From NCBI GenBank assembly GCA_050329415.1, contig JBHJOS010000069.1, forward strand, positions 1-30,481: DNA of 30,481 nt. The letters run 5' to 3'. Below are positions 1 through 6,499 of this stretch, in pieces. Under the pieces are notes generated by a model. It did no database searches and was not told where the DNA came from. It worked only from the letters and a program-made list of their open reading frames with translations. A program made the position numbers and the translations under genes. Source of the DNA: JANNOG01 sp050329415 (GTDB taxonomy: Bacteria > Actinomycetota > Actinomycetes > Actinomycetales > JBBAYJ01). Positions within the stretch are counted from its first letter, which is position 1; each line of letters opens with the position of its first letter.

Positions 1-54
1 GCCCCGCTCGAGACCGCGCCTGGCCTCCTCGTCGAAAGCGATCATCTTGGCCAT
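1..54 (-). CDS. groL: 60 kDa chaperonin GroEL, 5' end only
   Basis: The reverse strand from 54 reads MAKMIAFDEEARRGLERG before the window ends, which is the characteristic N-terminus of actinobacterial GroEL (the GroEL2 type). GroEL is the cytoplasmic ATP-dependent folding chamber. The start is supported by a GGAGGG ribosome site at 66–71 (reverse strand), about 11 nt upstream. Two CIRCE operators lie 140–200 nt upstream, as expected for an HrcA-repressed heat-shock chaperonin gene. No groES lies upstream on this strand, so this is a groL standing alone from groES. Only 18 codons are visible, but the match in sequence and regulation leaves little doubt. Confidence 0.93.
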   Translation of the reverse strand, partial: MAKMIAFDEEARRGLERG

Positions 55-193
55 GTGGCTGTGATCCCTCCGGTTCCGGACGGTGTTCGGACCGGTCGGC
101 GCCCGCGACGGACGAACCGTCACGACCGGTCACGTCCCGGTCGCGACGGCCCTCACCGGGCCGGTCCGGGGGCGGGTGGCCCCCGTAGCACTG

Positions 194-220
194 TTGTCAC
201 TCGGCAGTCCCGAGTGCCAA
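194..220 (-). promoter_or_regulatory. CIRCE element 2 (HrcA operator of groL)
   Basis: TTGTCACTC at 194–202, nine bases, then GAGTGCCAA at 212–220, matching the CIRCE consensus at 15 of 18 arm positions. It lies 8 bp from the first CIRCE, with a centre-to-centre distance of 35 bp, a little over three helical turns. Paired CIRCE elements upstream of groL are known in actinomycetes and usually mean tight HrcA control. Confidence 0.85.
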
Positions 221-228
221 CCACATGA

Positions 229-255
229 TTAGCACTCGCCCCTCCGGAGTGCAAG
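229..255 (-). promoter_or_regulatory. CIRCE element 1 (HrcA operator of groL)
   Basis: TTAGCACTC at 229–237, nine spacer bases, then GAGTGCAAG at 247–255. The consensus is TTAGCACTC-N9-GAGTGCTAA, so 16 of 18 arm positions agree. It is the distal of two operators upstream of groL. HrcA repressor binds CIRCE and is released on heat shock. On the reverse strand a TTGCAC hexamer inside the element could be a -35 box, but no convincing -10 box follows. Confidence 0.92.
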
Positions 256-437
256 CACAACCGTGAGGGCGGCCGGCCCCGGATCGGGTCCGGCGGACCG
301 TGAGGGGACCATCCGCGCTGCCAGCGGACCGGACGACACGCCCCCACTGGCGCGAGGGCCACCGACCCGTGTCGACTGCTCGGGTGTCCCGGACGGACGC
401 CCGGCCGCGAGCCGGATCGCCAGCGCAAGGAGTGCTC

Positions 438-587
438 ATGCCCCTGTGGGTCGTCCTCATCGTCATCGGCGTGATCCTCGCCGCCCTCGGCTTCAGCGGC
501 ATCGCCGAGATCCTCATCTGGATCGGCATCGTCGTGCTGGTCGCAGGCCTGATCGGCGTCATCGTGGGTCGCCGGGGACGGACCTGA
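438..587 (+). CDS. Small two-helix hydrophobic membrane protein
   Basis: A 49-residue protein. The ATG at 438 follows AAGGAG (427–432) at ideal spacing; in-frame starts further upstream lack a ribosome site. Two hydrophobic stretches, about residues 2–17 and 22–42, are separated by a short GFSGIAE turn, and the chain ends in a basic RRGRT tail, so a hairpin with a cytoplasmic C-terminus is likely. Small proteins of this kind are common in actinobacteria and often lack a known function. It stands alone between the groL promoter region and a convergent DUF6458 gene. I assign no function. Confidence 0.75.
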   Translation: MPLWVVLIVIGVILAALGFSGIAEILIWIGIVVLVAGLIGVIVGRRGRT

Positions 588-627
588 TGGTGTCCGTCCC
601 CGCGCGCCCGGCCCCGACTGGAGGGGC

Positions 628-906
628 TCAGGCGTCGTCGTCGGTGAAGACCTCCTGGTCGGTGCGGCGCACGATGACGTCGCCGCCCTGACCCGTGGAC
701 TTGTGCTCGGTGACCTCGGTCGTCGTCAGGACCTCGGTCTGGCTGCGGCCGGCGCGCAGGACCAGGGTGAGGACCAGCCACACCGCCCCACCGATCATGA
801 CGATGATGCCGAGGGCCACGGTGTCGATTCCCGGCAGCCGGTCCTCGACCGCGAAGGCCAGGATGGCGCCGACGACGATGACCGTGATGGCTCCGCCGAT
901 GTTCAC
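628..906 (-). CDS. DUF6458 family membrane protein
   Basis: 92 residues. The N-terminus (MNIGG then AITVIVVGAILAFAV) and a second hydrophobic helix (about residues 33–51) match the short two-helix DUF6458 proteins of actinobacteria. An acidic, hydrophilic C-terminal tail of about 40 residues follows, rich in Thr, Asp and Glu. The function of the family is unknown. The start is odd: the GTG at 906 fits the family N-terminus but abuts the GGGGAG motif with no spacing, and that motif is better placed for the ATC two codons later. An in-frame stop lies 14 codons upstream and no other start is available, so I keep GTG. Confidence 0.8.
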   Translation of the reverse strand: MNIGGAITVIVVGAILAFAVEDRLPGIDTVALGIIVMIGGAVWLVLTLVLRAGRSQTEVLTTTEVTEHKSTGQGGDVIVRRTDQEVFTDDDA

Positions 907-1078
907 CTCCCCAGAGTGACACCGGACGGCGCCGGAGGCGAGACGTCACGAACAGCCTCCGCACCTCGGCGAGTCGCCCGGCGGCAGGCAGGCCCAGCAG
1001 GGACAGGGCACCGGGCCGGCTCGGCGGCCGGTACCTCGCCGATCTCCCCGGCCGACGCCGGTCGGGGATCATCCGGGC

Positions 1079-1513
1079 ATGACGACGCCTCGCCCGCCCC
1101 GTCCGCGGTGGACGGCGCTCCGCCGCGTCCTCAACGCGGCCAACCTCTCCACCCCGGCCGGCTGGCTGCTGGCGCGGGCACACGGGGTGCGCCTGCACCG
1201 CGGCCCGCACGGCCTGCTCCTGGCCACGGGCTATCCGCGGGCGTTCCCGGCGCTGCGCAACCCTGCGGTGACGATCGGCGACGTGGTCCTGCTGCGGATG
1301 ACGGACCAGGACCTCACCCGCCGGCCCCGGCTGCTCGACCACGAGGCCCGGCACGCCGACCAGTGGGCAGCCCTCGTCGGGCCGATCGGGTTCCTGCCGC
1401 TCTACGGGATGGCGTCACTGTGGTCGTGGCTGCGGACCGGGGACCCCGCCTGGGCGAACGTCTTCGAGACCATGGCCGGACTCGCCGACGGCGGCTACCG
1501 GCCTCGCCGCTAG
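1079..1513 (+). CDS. Uncharacterised protein with an HExxH motif
   Basis: 144 residues. The central segment LLDHEARHADQWA contains HEARH, which fits the HExxH zinc-metallopeptidase motif, followed by a hydrophobic stretch (GPIGFLPLYGMASLWSWL). The N-terminal half contains a conserved-looking block (NLSTPAGWLLARAHG, then GPHGLLLATGYP). I recognise this layout from uncharacterised actinobacterial proteins but know no function. With no signal peptide, it may be a small membrane-associated zinc protein. The ATG at 1079 has only weak ribosome-site signals upstream. Its stop codon overlaps the stop of the convergent LytR_C gene by 4 nt. Confidence 0.75.
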   Translation: MTTPRPPRPRWTALRRVLNAANLSTPAGWLLARAHGVRLHRGPHGLLLATGYPRAFPALRNPAVTIGDVVLLRMTDQDLTRRPRLLDHEARHADQWAALVGPIGFLPLYGMASLWSWLRTGDPAWANVFETMAGLADGGYRPRR

Positions 1514-2133
1514 GCCGGGGGGTCGGGGAAGTCCGCGCCCATGACGACGACCAGCTGGGTCGTCCAGCCGTTGGCGGTGAAGTCGGCCTGCTGCGCGGTT
1601 CCCGCACCCAGGGCGGCGACCAGGGCCTCGGCGGTGGCCTGGAGGGCGGGGTCACCGTAGAAGACCGACGTCGTGGTGACGTTGGGGAAGTCCGGGGCGT
1701 TGCCGGTGAGCTCCGAGTCGACGCCGGCCCAGCCCGCAGCCGTCAGCTGTTCAGCGGTGCCCGAGGCGATGCCCGGCACGTTCTTGCCGCCGTTGAGGAC
1801 GGTGACGGTGGCCGCCTGGTCGACCACGGGCGGCGGCGGGGCGGACGGGGACGGCTCGACGGGGACCGACGGGGCCATCGACGCCTCCGGCGACGGATCG
1901 ACCTCCAGCCCGCCGGTGGCGGGCACGGTCGTGTCCGTCCCGCTCCCGGACCCGGAGCCGTCCGCGACGGCGCTCTCGCCGCTGCCGCCGATGACCCCGG
2001 TCGCCGACAGCCCCCACAACAACAGGGCGGTGAGCGCCACGGCCGCCGTCGCGGCGGTCGCAGTCGCGGCGACGGGGTTGCGGCGGGCGCGGTGCGCCCC
2101 GACGCGCTGGTGCTGGGGTGGCAGGACGCTCAT
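1510..2133 (-). CDS. LytR C-terminal (LytR_C) domain membrane protein, VirR-like
   Basis: 207 residues: a basic N-terminus, one transmembrane segment at about residues 25–47, a Ser/Pro/Gly-rich linker (about 50–105), then a LytR_C domain from about 107 (ATVTVLNGG, the typical first strand, to QLVVVMGADF). The domain faces the cell exterior and in related proteins binds cell-wall material. It lacks the catalytic LCP domain. Gene order matches the M. tuberculosis pair Rv0430 (DUF3263) and Rv0431; Rv0431 (VirR) is a LytR_C protein that restrains membrane-vesicle release. The start overlaps the stop of the DUF3263 gene by 4 nt (ATGA), so the two are translationally coupled. VirR-like function is inferred from domain and synteny. 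Confidence 0.88.
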   Translation of the reverse strand: MSVLPPQHQRVGAHRARRNPVAATATAATAAVALTALLLWGLSATGVIGGSGESAVADGSGSGSGTDTTVPATGGLEVDPSPEASMAPSVPVEPSPSAPPPPVVDQAATVTVLNGGKNVPGIASGTAEQLTAAGWAGVDSELTGNAPDFPNVTTTSVFYGDPALQATAEALVAALGAGTAQQADFTANGWTTQLVVVMGADFPDPPA

Positions 2134-2408
2134 CGTGGCTGGGCTCCGAACACGGTCTCGGCCCGATCGCGAGGGCGCCCGGCCCGGGCCCGGCGCAACC
2201 GCGTGACGAGCATCGGGTCGGCCGCCAGGGCGGCGGGCTGGTCGATGAGTGCGTTGAGCACTTGGTAGTACCGGGTGGGGGACAGTCCGAACCGCTCACG
2301 GACGGCCGTCTCCTTCGAGCCCGGATACTTCCACCACTGCCGCTCGAACGCCAGGATCTCGCGCTCGCCGTCCGTGAGATCACCGAATGTCGGTTCCGGT
2401 CGCTGCAC
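2130..2408 (-). CDS. DUF3263 family protein
   Basis: 92 residues. The core ILAFERQWWKYPGSKE, then RERFGLSPTRYYQVLNALID and DPMLVTRLRR is the signature of DUF3263, a small helical, probably DNA-binding actinobacterial family (Rv0430 type). The fold resembles a helix-turn-helix (FGLSPTRYYQVLN would be the second and third helices), so a regulatory role is plausible but unproven. The GTG start at 2408 follows AGGAGG at 6-nt spacing, a strong ribosome site. It is the first gene of a two-gene operon with the LytR_C protein. Confidence 0.9.
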   Translation of the reverse strand: MQRPEPTFGDLTDGEREILAFERQWWKYPGSKETAVRERFGLSPTRYYQVLNALIDQPAALAADPMLVTRLRRARAGRPRDRAETVFGAQPR

Positions 2409-2458
2409 GCAGAACCTCCTGGTGGGGGCGAGGTGGAAGGCCGGGGACGAGAGTCACT

Positions 2459-2896
2459 CTAGCCGCGGCGGCCCGGTGCGAGCCGGGTGGCGTGCCCGAT
2501 GTCGAGCACGAGCAGCGCGACTGCCTGGACCGCCACGCCGACGGCGTCCCCCGCCCGCTCCGGGCGGCGCGCCAGGACGGCCGCCCCGGCCAGGTACCCC
2601 ACGTCCAGCACCGCGTTGACGAGCAGCACGCGACGCAGCGAGCGCACTGCTCGCCGCGCGTCCGTGACGGGACGCCGGTTCGTCGCCGACCCGACACCGG
2701 CGATCACGAGGTCCACGGCCCCCCACGCTGCGGCCTGCCGCCCGACACCGGCCAGGAAGCGGTCCCCTCGGGCGGTGCCGACTCCCACGAGCCCCGCCCC
2801 GCCCACCACCGAGATGACGCCCCAGGCCACGAGGCGCCGAGTGAGATCGGTCCGGACGGCACGGAGCAGGTGAAGGTCGGACAGCTCGTCATTCAC
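2459..2896 (-). CDS. Four-helix membrane protein (DUF6992-like)
   Basis: 145 residues with four predicted membrane helices at roughly 22–42, 47–68, 89–110 and 117–137, and basic loops (TNRRPVTDARRAVRSLRR) between helices 2 and 3. The segment LLVNAVLDVGYLAGA recalls DUF6992 proteins, but this assignment is from memory and tentative. No enzymatic motif is visible. It starts at GTG 2896 with a poor ribosome site. An operator-like tandem palindrome lies about 43 nt upstream, between this gene and the divergent ung, so it could be the regulated target. Confidence 0.72.
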   Translation of the reverse strand: MNDELSDLHLLRAVRTDLTRRLVAWGVISVVGGAGLVGVGTARGDRFLAGVGRQAAAWGAVDLVIAGVGSATNRRPVTDARRAVRSLRRVLLVNAVLDVGYLAGAAVLARRPERAGDAVGVAVQAVALLVLDIGHATRLAPGRRG

Positions 2897-2938
2897 CCCG
2901 ACAGGATGCCCGCCGACCGGCGACCGTGTCCGTCCTCA

Positions 2939-2975
2939 GGTCGTTGCACGGTGCAATCTGCACGGTGCAACGACC
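2939..2975. promoter_or_regulatory. Tandem palindromic operator-like site
   Basis: Two 13-bp palindromes, TTGCACGGTGCAA (2944–2956) and CTGCACGGTGCAA (2958–2970), sit one base apart. They are embedded in a larger inverted repeat whose outer arms are GGTCGTTGCAC (2939–2949) and GTGCAACGACC (2965–2975). An odd-length TTGCAC-N-GTGCAA palindrome repeated at about 14 bp is typical of dimeric repressor operators such as those of the TetR family. It lies in the divergent interval between the four-helix protein gene and ung. The regulator is not in this window. A 16-bp stem with a 3-nt loop could also form in RNA. Confidence 0.7.
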
Positions 2976-3022
2976 CGGACGAGAGGTGGGCGGCGCGCGG
3001 GGGGAGCGGTACGGTCGCGGCC

Positions 3023-3697
3023 GTGCCGCGACCACTCGGTGACCTCGTCCACCCGTCGTGGCTCCCGGTCCTGGACCCGGTGCGGGACCGGATCGGCGCC
3101 GCCGGCGACTTCCTGCGCGCGGAGGTCGCCGCCGGGCGCCAGTACCTTCCGGCCGGCGACCACGTCCTGCGGGCGTTCCGGCAGCCGCTGGACGACGTCC
3201 GGGTGCTCGTCCTCGGCCAGGATCCCTACCCCACGCCGGGCCACGCGATCGGACTGGCGTTCGCGGTGGCACCGGACGTGCGCCCGCTCCCCCGAAGCCT
3301 CGTCAACATCTTCACAGAGCTGCGTTCGGACCTCGGGGTCGACCCGCCGTCGTCCGGCGACCTCACGCCGTGGACCGAGCGGGGGGTGCTGCTGCTGAAC
3401 CGAGTGCTCACCGTCCGGCCAAGCAAGCCCGGCTCCCATCGTGGCCAGGGCTGGGAGGAGGTGACCGCCGCCGCCGTCACCGGCCTCGCGAACCGGGGCG
3501 GGCCGCTGGTCGCCGTGCTGTGGGGGCGCGACGCCCAGTCGGCCCGGCCGATGCTCGGCGACGTCCCGGTGGTCGCCAGCCCGCACCCGAGCCCGATGTC
3601 GGCGGCCGCGGGCTTCTTCGGATCCCGGCCGTTCAGTCGGGCCAACGAGCTGCTGGCCGCGGCGGGCGGCGAGCCGGTCGACTGGCGGCTGCCCTGA
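3023..3697 (+). CDS. ung: Uracil-DNA glycosylase, family 1
   Basis: 224 residues, the usual length. It removes uracil from DNA as the first step of base-excision repair. Visible signatures are the water-activating motif GQDPYP at residues 65–70 (Asp67 catalytic), the LLLNRVLTVR strand that binds uracil, and the HPSPMS motif at 188–193 with the minor-groove intercalation loop (AAAGFFGSRPFSRAN). The reading frame is open far upstream, but homology begins near the GTG at 3023, the only sensible start; its GGGGAG motif is rather distant (about 16 nt). The remnant of an aldo/keto reductase follows within ten bases of its stop. Confidence 0.96.
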   Translation: MPRPLGDLVHPSWLPVLDPVRDRIGAAGDFLRAEVAAGRQYLPAGDHVLRAFRQPLDDVRVLVLGQDPYPTPGHAIGLAFAVAPDVRPLPRSLVNIFTELRSDLGVDPPSSGDLTPWTERGVLLLNRVLTVRPSKPGSHRGQGWEEVTAAAVTGLANRGGPLVAVLWGRDAQSARPMLGDVPVVASPHPSPMSAAAGFFGSRPFSRANELLAAAGGEPVDWRLP

Positions 3698-3702
3698 CCA
3701 AC

Positions 3703-3888
3703 GAGCGCCCCACCGTCCGCGTCGTCGGTGCCCGGCGGCCGGACCGCCTGGCCGAGGCGCTCGCGTCGCTGCGCGTGACCCTGGACGCCGACACTGCCGC
3801 CGCGATCGAGGCGGCCGTCCCCGCCGATGCTGCCGCCGGGGACCGCTGCGCCGCACCGCTCATGGCCCAGCTGGACAGCGAGCGCTGA
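3703..3888 (+). pseudogene. Aldo/keto reductase, C-terminal remnant
   Basis: In the frame ending at the TGA of 3886–3888, about 60 codons read like the end of an aldo/keto reductase: VRVVGARRPDRLAEALASL (the NADP-binding GxRxxxxL region), then a long helix (LDADTAAAIEAAVPADAAAGDR) and the typical tail MAQLDSER. The roughly 270 upstream residues of the barrel, including the catalytic Tyr/Lys/Asp/His, are absent. The frame continues upstream only as a shadow of ung. No start codon or ribosome site serves it. I read it as a deletion remnant that ung replaced or fused against. Confidence 0.75.
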
Positions 3889-3932
3889 GCCGAGAGCCGG
3901 GCGGGCACCGGCCCGACCGGCTCCGGTCGACG

Positions 3933-4772
3933 TCAGCCGGTGGGCTCGGCGTCCCCGGCCGGCTCGTCGCCGCCGCCCTCACCACGAGCGGCGGCGATGG
4001 CGGCCTCCATCTCGGGCTGGGTGGCGACGGACCGCTCGGCGCCGACCCGCTCGCCGTTGACCCACACCGTCGGCGTCCCGCTGACACCCGCCTGCTGCGC
4101 AGCCTGGGTCGACCGCTGCGCCCAGCCCTCGAACGATCCGTCGACGATGCACTGCTGGGCGTCCTGCGAGGCTCCCGCCTGTCCCGCGAGCTCCGCCAGC
4201 TGCTCGTCCGTCAGCGTCGGGCCAGTGCTCTCGCCGGGCTGGCCCGCGAAGAGCAGGGCGTTGAACTCCCTGAGGACCGGCCGCTCGTCGTCGGTCTCGT
4301 CGTCCGCCACGCACGCCATGGCACCCGCCGTCCGCGTGGAGTAGCGGTCGGGGCTCTGCCGGTCGAGGAAGGCGACCGGGTGGTAGACGACCCGCACCCC
4401 GTCGTCGGGCAGCGAGTCGATGTACGCGCCCGACTGCTGCTCGAAGGCCGCGCATGCCGGGCAGAGGTAGTCCTCGAACAGAGTGAGGGTGACCTCGGCG
4501 TCCTCCGGACCGACCGCGAAGCCCAGCACCTCGTCGCCGTCGGCGTTCGCCACCGTGGTGAGGCCGGCAGGGTCGGAGGCGGACTGCTCGTCGCGCTGCT
4601 GGGCGGCGAACACGATGGCGATGGCGACGGCCGCGACCAGGGCGACGATGACCGCCACCGTGACGATCGTGATGATGCGCTGGCGCCGCTTGTCCGCCGC
4701 GTTCTGCTTCCTGATCGCGGCCAGCTTCGCCTCGCGGCTGGACCGGTCCATGGATGCGGACTTGCTGCTCAT
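3933..4772 (-). CDS. DsbA-family thiol:disulfide oxidoreductase, membrane-anchored
   Basis: 279 residues. A charged cytoplasmic N-terminus is followed by one membrane helix (about 33–57) and an extracytoplasmic thioredoxin fold. The active site is C104-P-A-C107 in FEDYLCPACAAF, and the cis-proline loop is GTPT at 232–235 (Pro234). Two further cysteines (C154 and C208) could form a structural disulfide. This is the layout of actinobacterial DsbA/thioredoxin_4 proteins that introduce or shuffle disulfides in exported proteins. The ATG at 4772 is preceded by GGAGAG at about 8 nt. It stands apart from neighbouring genes. Confidence 0.92.
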   Translation of the reverse strand: MSSKSASMDRSSREAKLAAIRKQNAADKRRQRIITIVTVAVIVALVAAVAIAIVFAAQQRDEQSASDPAGLTTVANADGDEVLGFAVGPEDAEVTLTLFEDYLCPACAAFEQQSGAYIDSLPDDGVRVVYHPVAFLDRQSPDRYSTRTAGAMACVADDETDDERPVLREFNALLFAGQPGESTGPTLTDEQLAELAGQAGASQDAQQCIVDGSFEGWAQRSTQAAQQAGVSGTPTVWVNGERVGAERSVATQPEMEAAIAAARGEGGGDEPAGDAEPTG

Positions 4773-4919
4773 CGCCGACGCTCTCCGTTCGGGGTGACTG
4801 GCGGGGCTGACCGGCGCCTTCCGATCACGCCCACGACCGGGCGGCGCACCGGGTGATTGTGACGGATGGATGCTGGGAATGGACTGGGCGCCCCGTCACG
4901 ATCCGGGGACGCCTCGACC

Positions 4920-6398
4920 TCACACCTCAACCTCGGGCCGGCCCTCGTCCGCCCAGCGCACGTGAAACGCGCCAGGGCGGTCGATGCGCCGGTAGGTGTG
5001 GGCGCCGAACAGGTCGCGCAGCCCCTGGACCAGCGCGGCCGGCAGCCGCTCCCGGCGGGTTGCGTCGTAGGAGGCGAGCGCGGCCGCGAAACCTGGCGTC
5101 GGGACACCCGCGGCCACCGCGGTCCCGACGACCCGCCGCCAGGCGGCGTCGGCGCCCGTCACGGAGCCCGCCAGGTCCGGCGCGGCCAGCAGGCTCACCA
5201 GGGCGGGGTCCTCACGGTAGGCCGCGGTGATCCGGTCGAGGAACGCCGCCCGGATGATGCAGCCGCCCCGCCAGATCGCGGCCACGGTGCCGAGGTCGAG
5301 GTCCCAGCCGTACTCCAGCGACCCGGCCCGCAGCATGTCGAAGCCCTGCGCGTACGAGACGATCTTCGAGGCGTACAGGCCGCGGCGGACGTCCTCGACG
5401 AAGGCGGCCACGTCCGCCGGCGGCTCGACGGCGCTGCCCGCGGTGGCCCCGAGCACCGAGCGGGCTGCCGCCCGCAGGTCGCCGTGGCCGGACAGGGATC
5501 GCGCGAACACCGCCTCGGCGATCCCCGAGACCGGGGTCCCGAGGTCGAGCGCGGTCTGCACCGTCCACCGCCCGGTGCCCTTCTGCTCCGCGGCGTCCGC
5601 CACCACGTCGACGAACGGCCGCCCCGTGGCCGCGTCGACCTGGCCGAGCACCTCGGCGGTGATCTCGACGAGGAAGCTGTCGAGCTCTCCGGAGTCCCAC
5701 TCCCGGAACACGTCCGCGATCGCCGCCGGCTCCAGTCGCCCCACGTGGCGCAGCAGGTCGTACGCCTCGGCGATGAGCTGCATGTCGGCGTACTCGATGC
5801 CGTTGTGCACCATCTTGACGAAGTGGCCGGCCCCGTCCGGTCCCAGGTGGGCACAGCACGCGACGCCGTCCACCCGGGCGGCGATCGCCTCCAGCCGCGG
5901 GCCGACGACCTGGTACGACTCGGCGGGACCGCCGACCATGATGCTGGGCCCCAGCAGGGCACCCTCCTCACCGCCGGACACTCCCGCCCCGACGAACCGC
6001 AGGCCGCGGGCGGCCAGGGCGGCCTCCCGGCGCCGGGTGTCGAGGTAGTGGGCGTTGCCGCCGTCGATGACCGTGTCCCCGGGCTCCAGCAGGTCCGCAA
6101 GCTCGTCGACGACGGCGTCCGTGGCCTGCCCGGCCTTGACCATGACGAGCACGGCCCGTGGCCGGCGCAGGGCGGCGACGAGGTCGGCGGTGGTCTCGGC
6201 AGCCACGAACGTCCCCTCGTCCCCGTGCTCGGCGAGCAGGGCGTGGGTGCGGGCCGGGGTCCGGTTGTGGACGGCGACCACGCTGCCGTGGCGGGCGAGG
6301 TTGCGGGCGAGGTTGCGACCCATGGTCGCCAGCCCGGTGACCCCGATGTCGGCGGTACCCGAGGATGCGGTGCCCGAGCGGGCGGCGGGGGCGGTCAT
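4920..6398 (-). CDS. gnd: 6-phosphogluconate dehydrogenase, decarboxylating
   Basis: 492 residues, within the usual range for the long (about 470–490) bacterial and eukaryotic type. It converts 6-phosphogluconate and NADP to ribulose 5-phosphate, CO2 and NADPH in the oxidative pentose phosphate pathway. The N-terminal Rossmann motif is GVTGLATMGRNLARN (about residues 19–33) with HNRTPAR after the second strand. The signature GHFVKMVHNGIEYADMQLIAE carries catalytic Lys195, and the later EQKGTGRWT and GGCIIRA blocks complete the substrate site. The first 17 residues before the Rossmann fold are Ala/Ser/Thr-rich, and the ribosome site is weak, so the start could lie slightly downstream. It is divergent from the aminotransferase gene. 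Confidence 0.95.
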   Translation of the reverse strand: MTAPAARSGTASSGTADIGVTGLATMGRNLARNLARHGSVVAVHNRTPARTHALLAEHGDEGTFVAAETTADLVAALRRPRAVLVMVKAGQATDAVVDELADLLEPGDTVIDGGNAHYLDTRRREAALAARGLRFVGAGVSGGEEGALLGPSIMVGGPAESYQVVGPRLEAIAARVDGVACCAHLGPDGAGHFVKMVHNGIEYADMQLIAEAYDLLRHVGRLEPAAIADVFREWDSGELDSFLVEITAEVLGQVDAATGRPFVDVVADAAEQKGTGRWTVQTALDLGTPVSGIAEAVFARSLSGHGDLRAAARSVLGATAGSAVEPPADVAAFVEDVRRGLYASKIVSYAQGFDMLRAGSLEYGWDLDLGTVAAIWRGGCIIRAAFLDRITAAYREDPALVSLLAAPDLAGSVTGADAAWRRVVGTAVAAGVPTPGFAAALASYDATRRERLPAALVQGLRDLFGAHTYRRIDRPGAFHVRWADEGRPEVEV

Positions 6399-6499
6399 GG
6401 CCGTTGTCTATCCGACCGCGGGGGGCGCACGCGAGCACCTGGTCGCCGACGCGCATGATGCGGCCGCCCGCCGCTGCCGGCCAGGTGCAGGATGCCCCG

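Noticed and set aside
703..2268. 521-residue open frame on the plus strand
   Set aside because: It covers three real genes in other frames and has no recognisable domain.
2387..3022. N-terminal extension of uracil-DNA glycosylase
   Set aside because: The open frame continues upstream to 2387, but it is antisense to the four-helix membrane protein gene, and family homology starts only at 3023.
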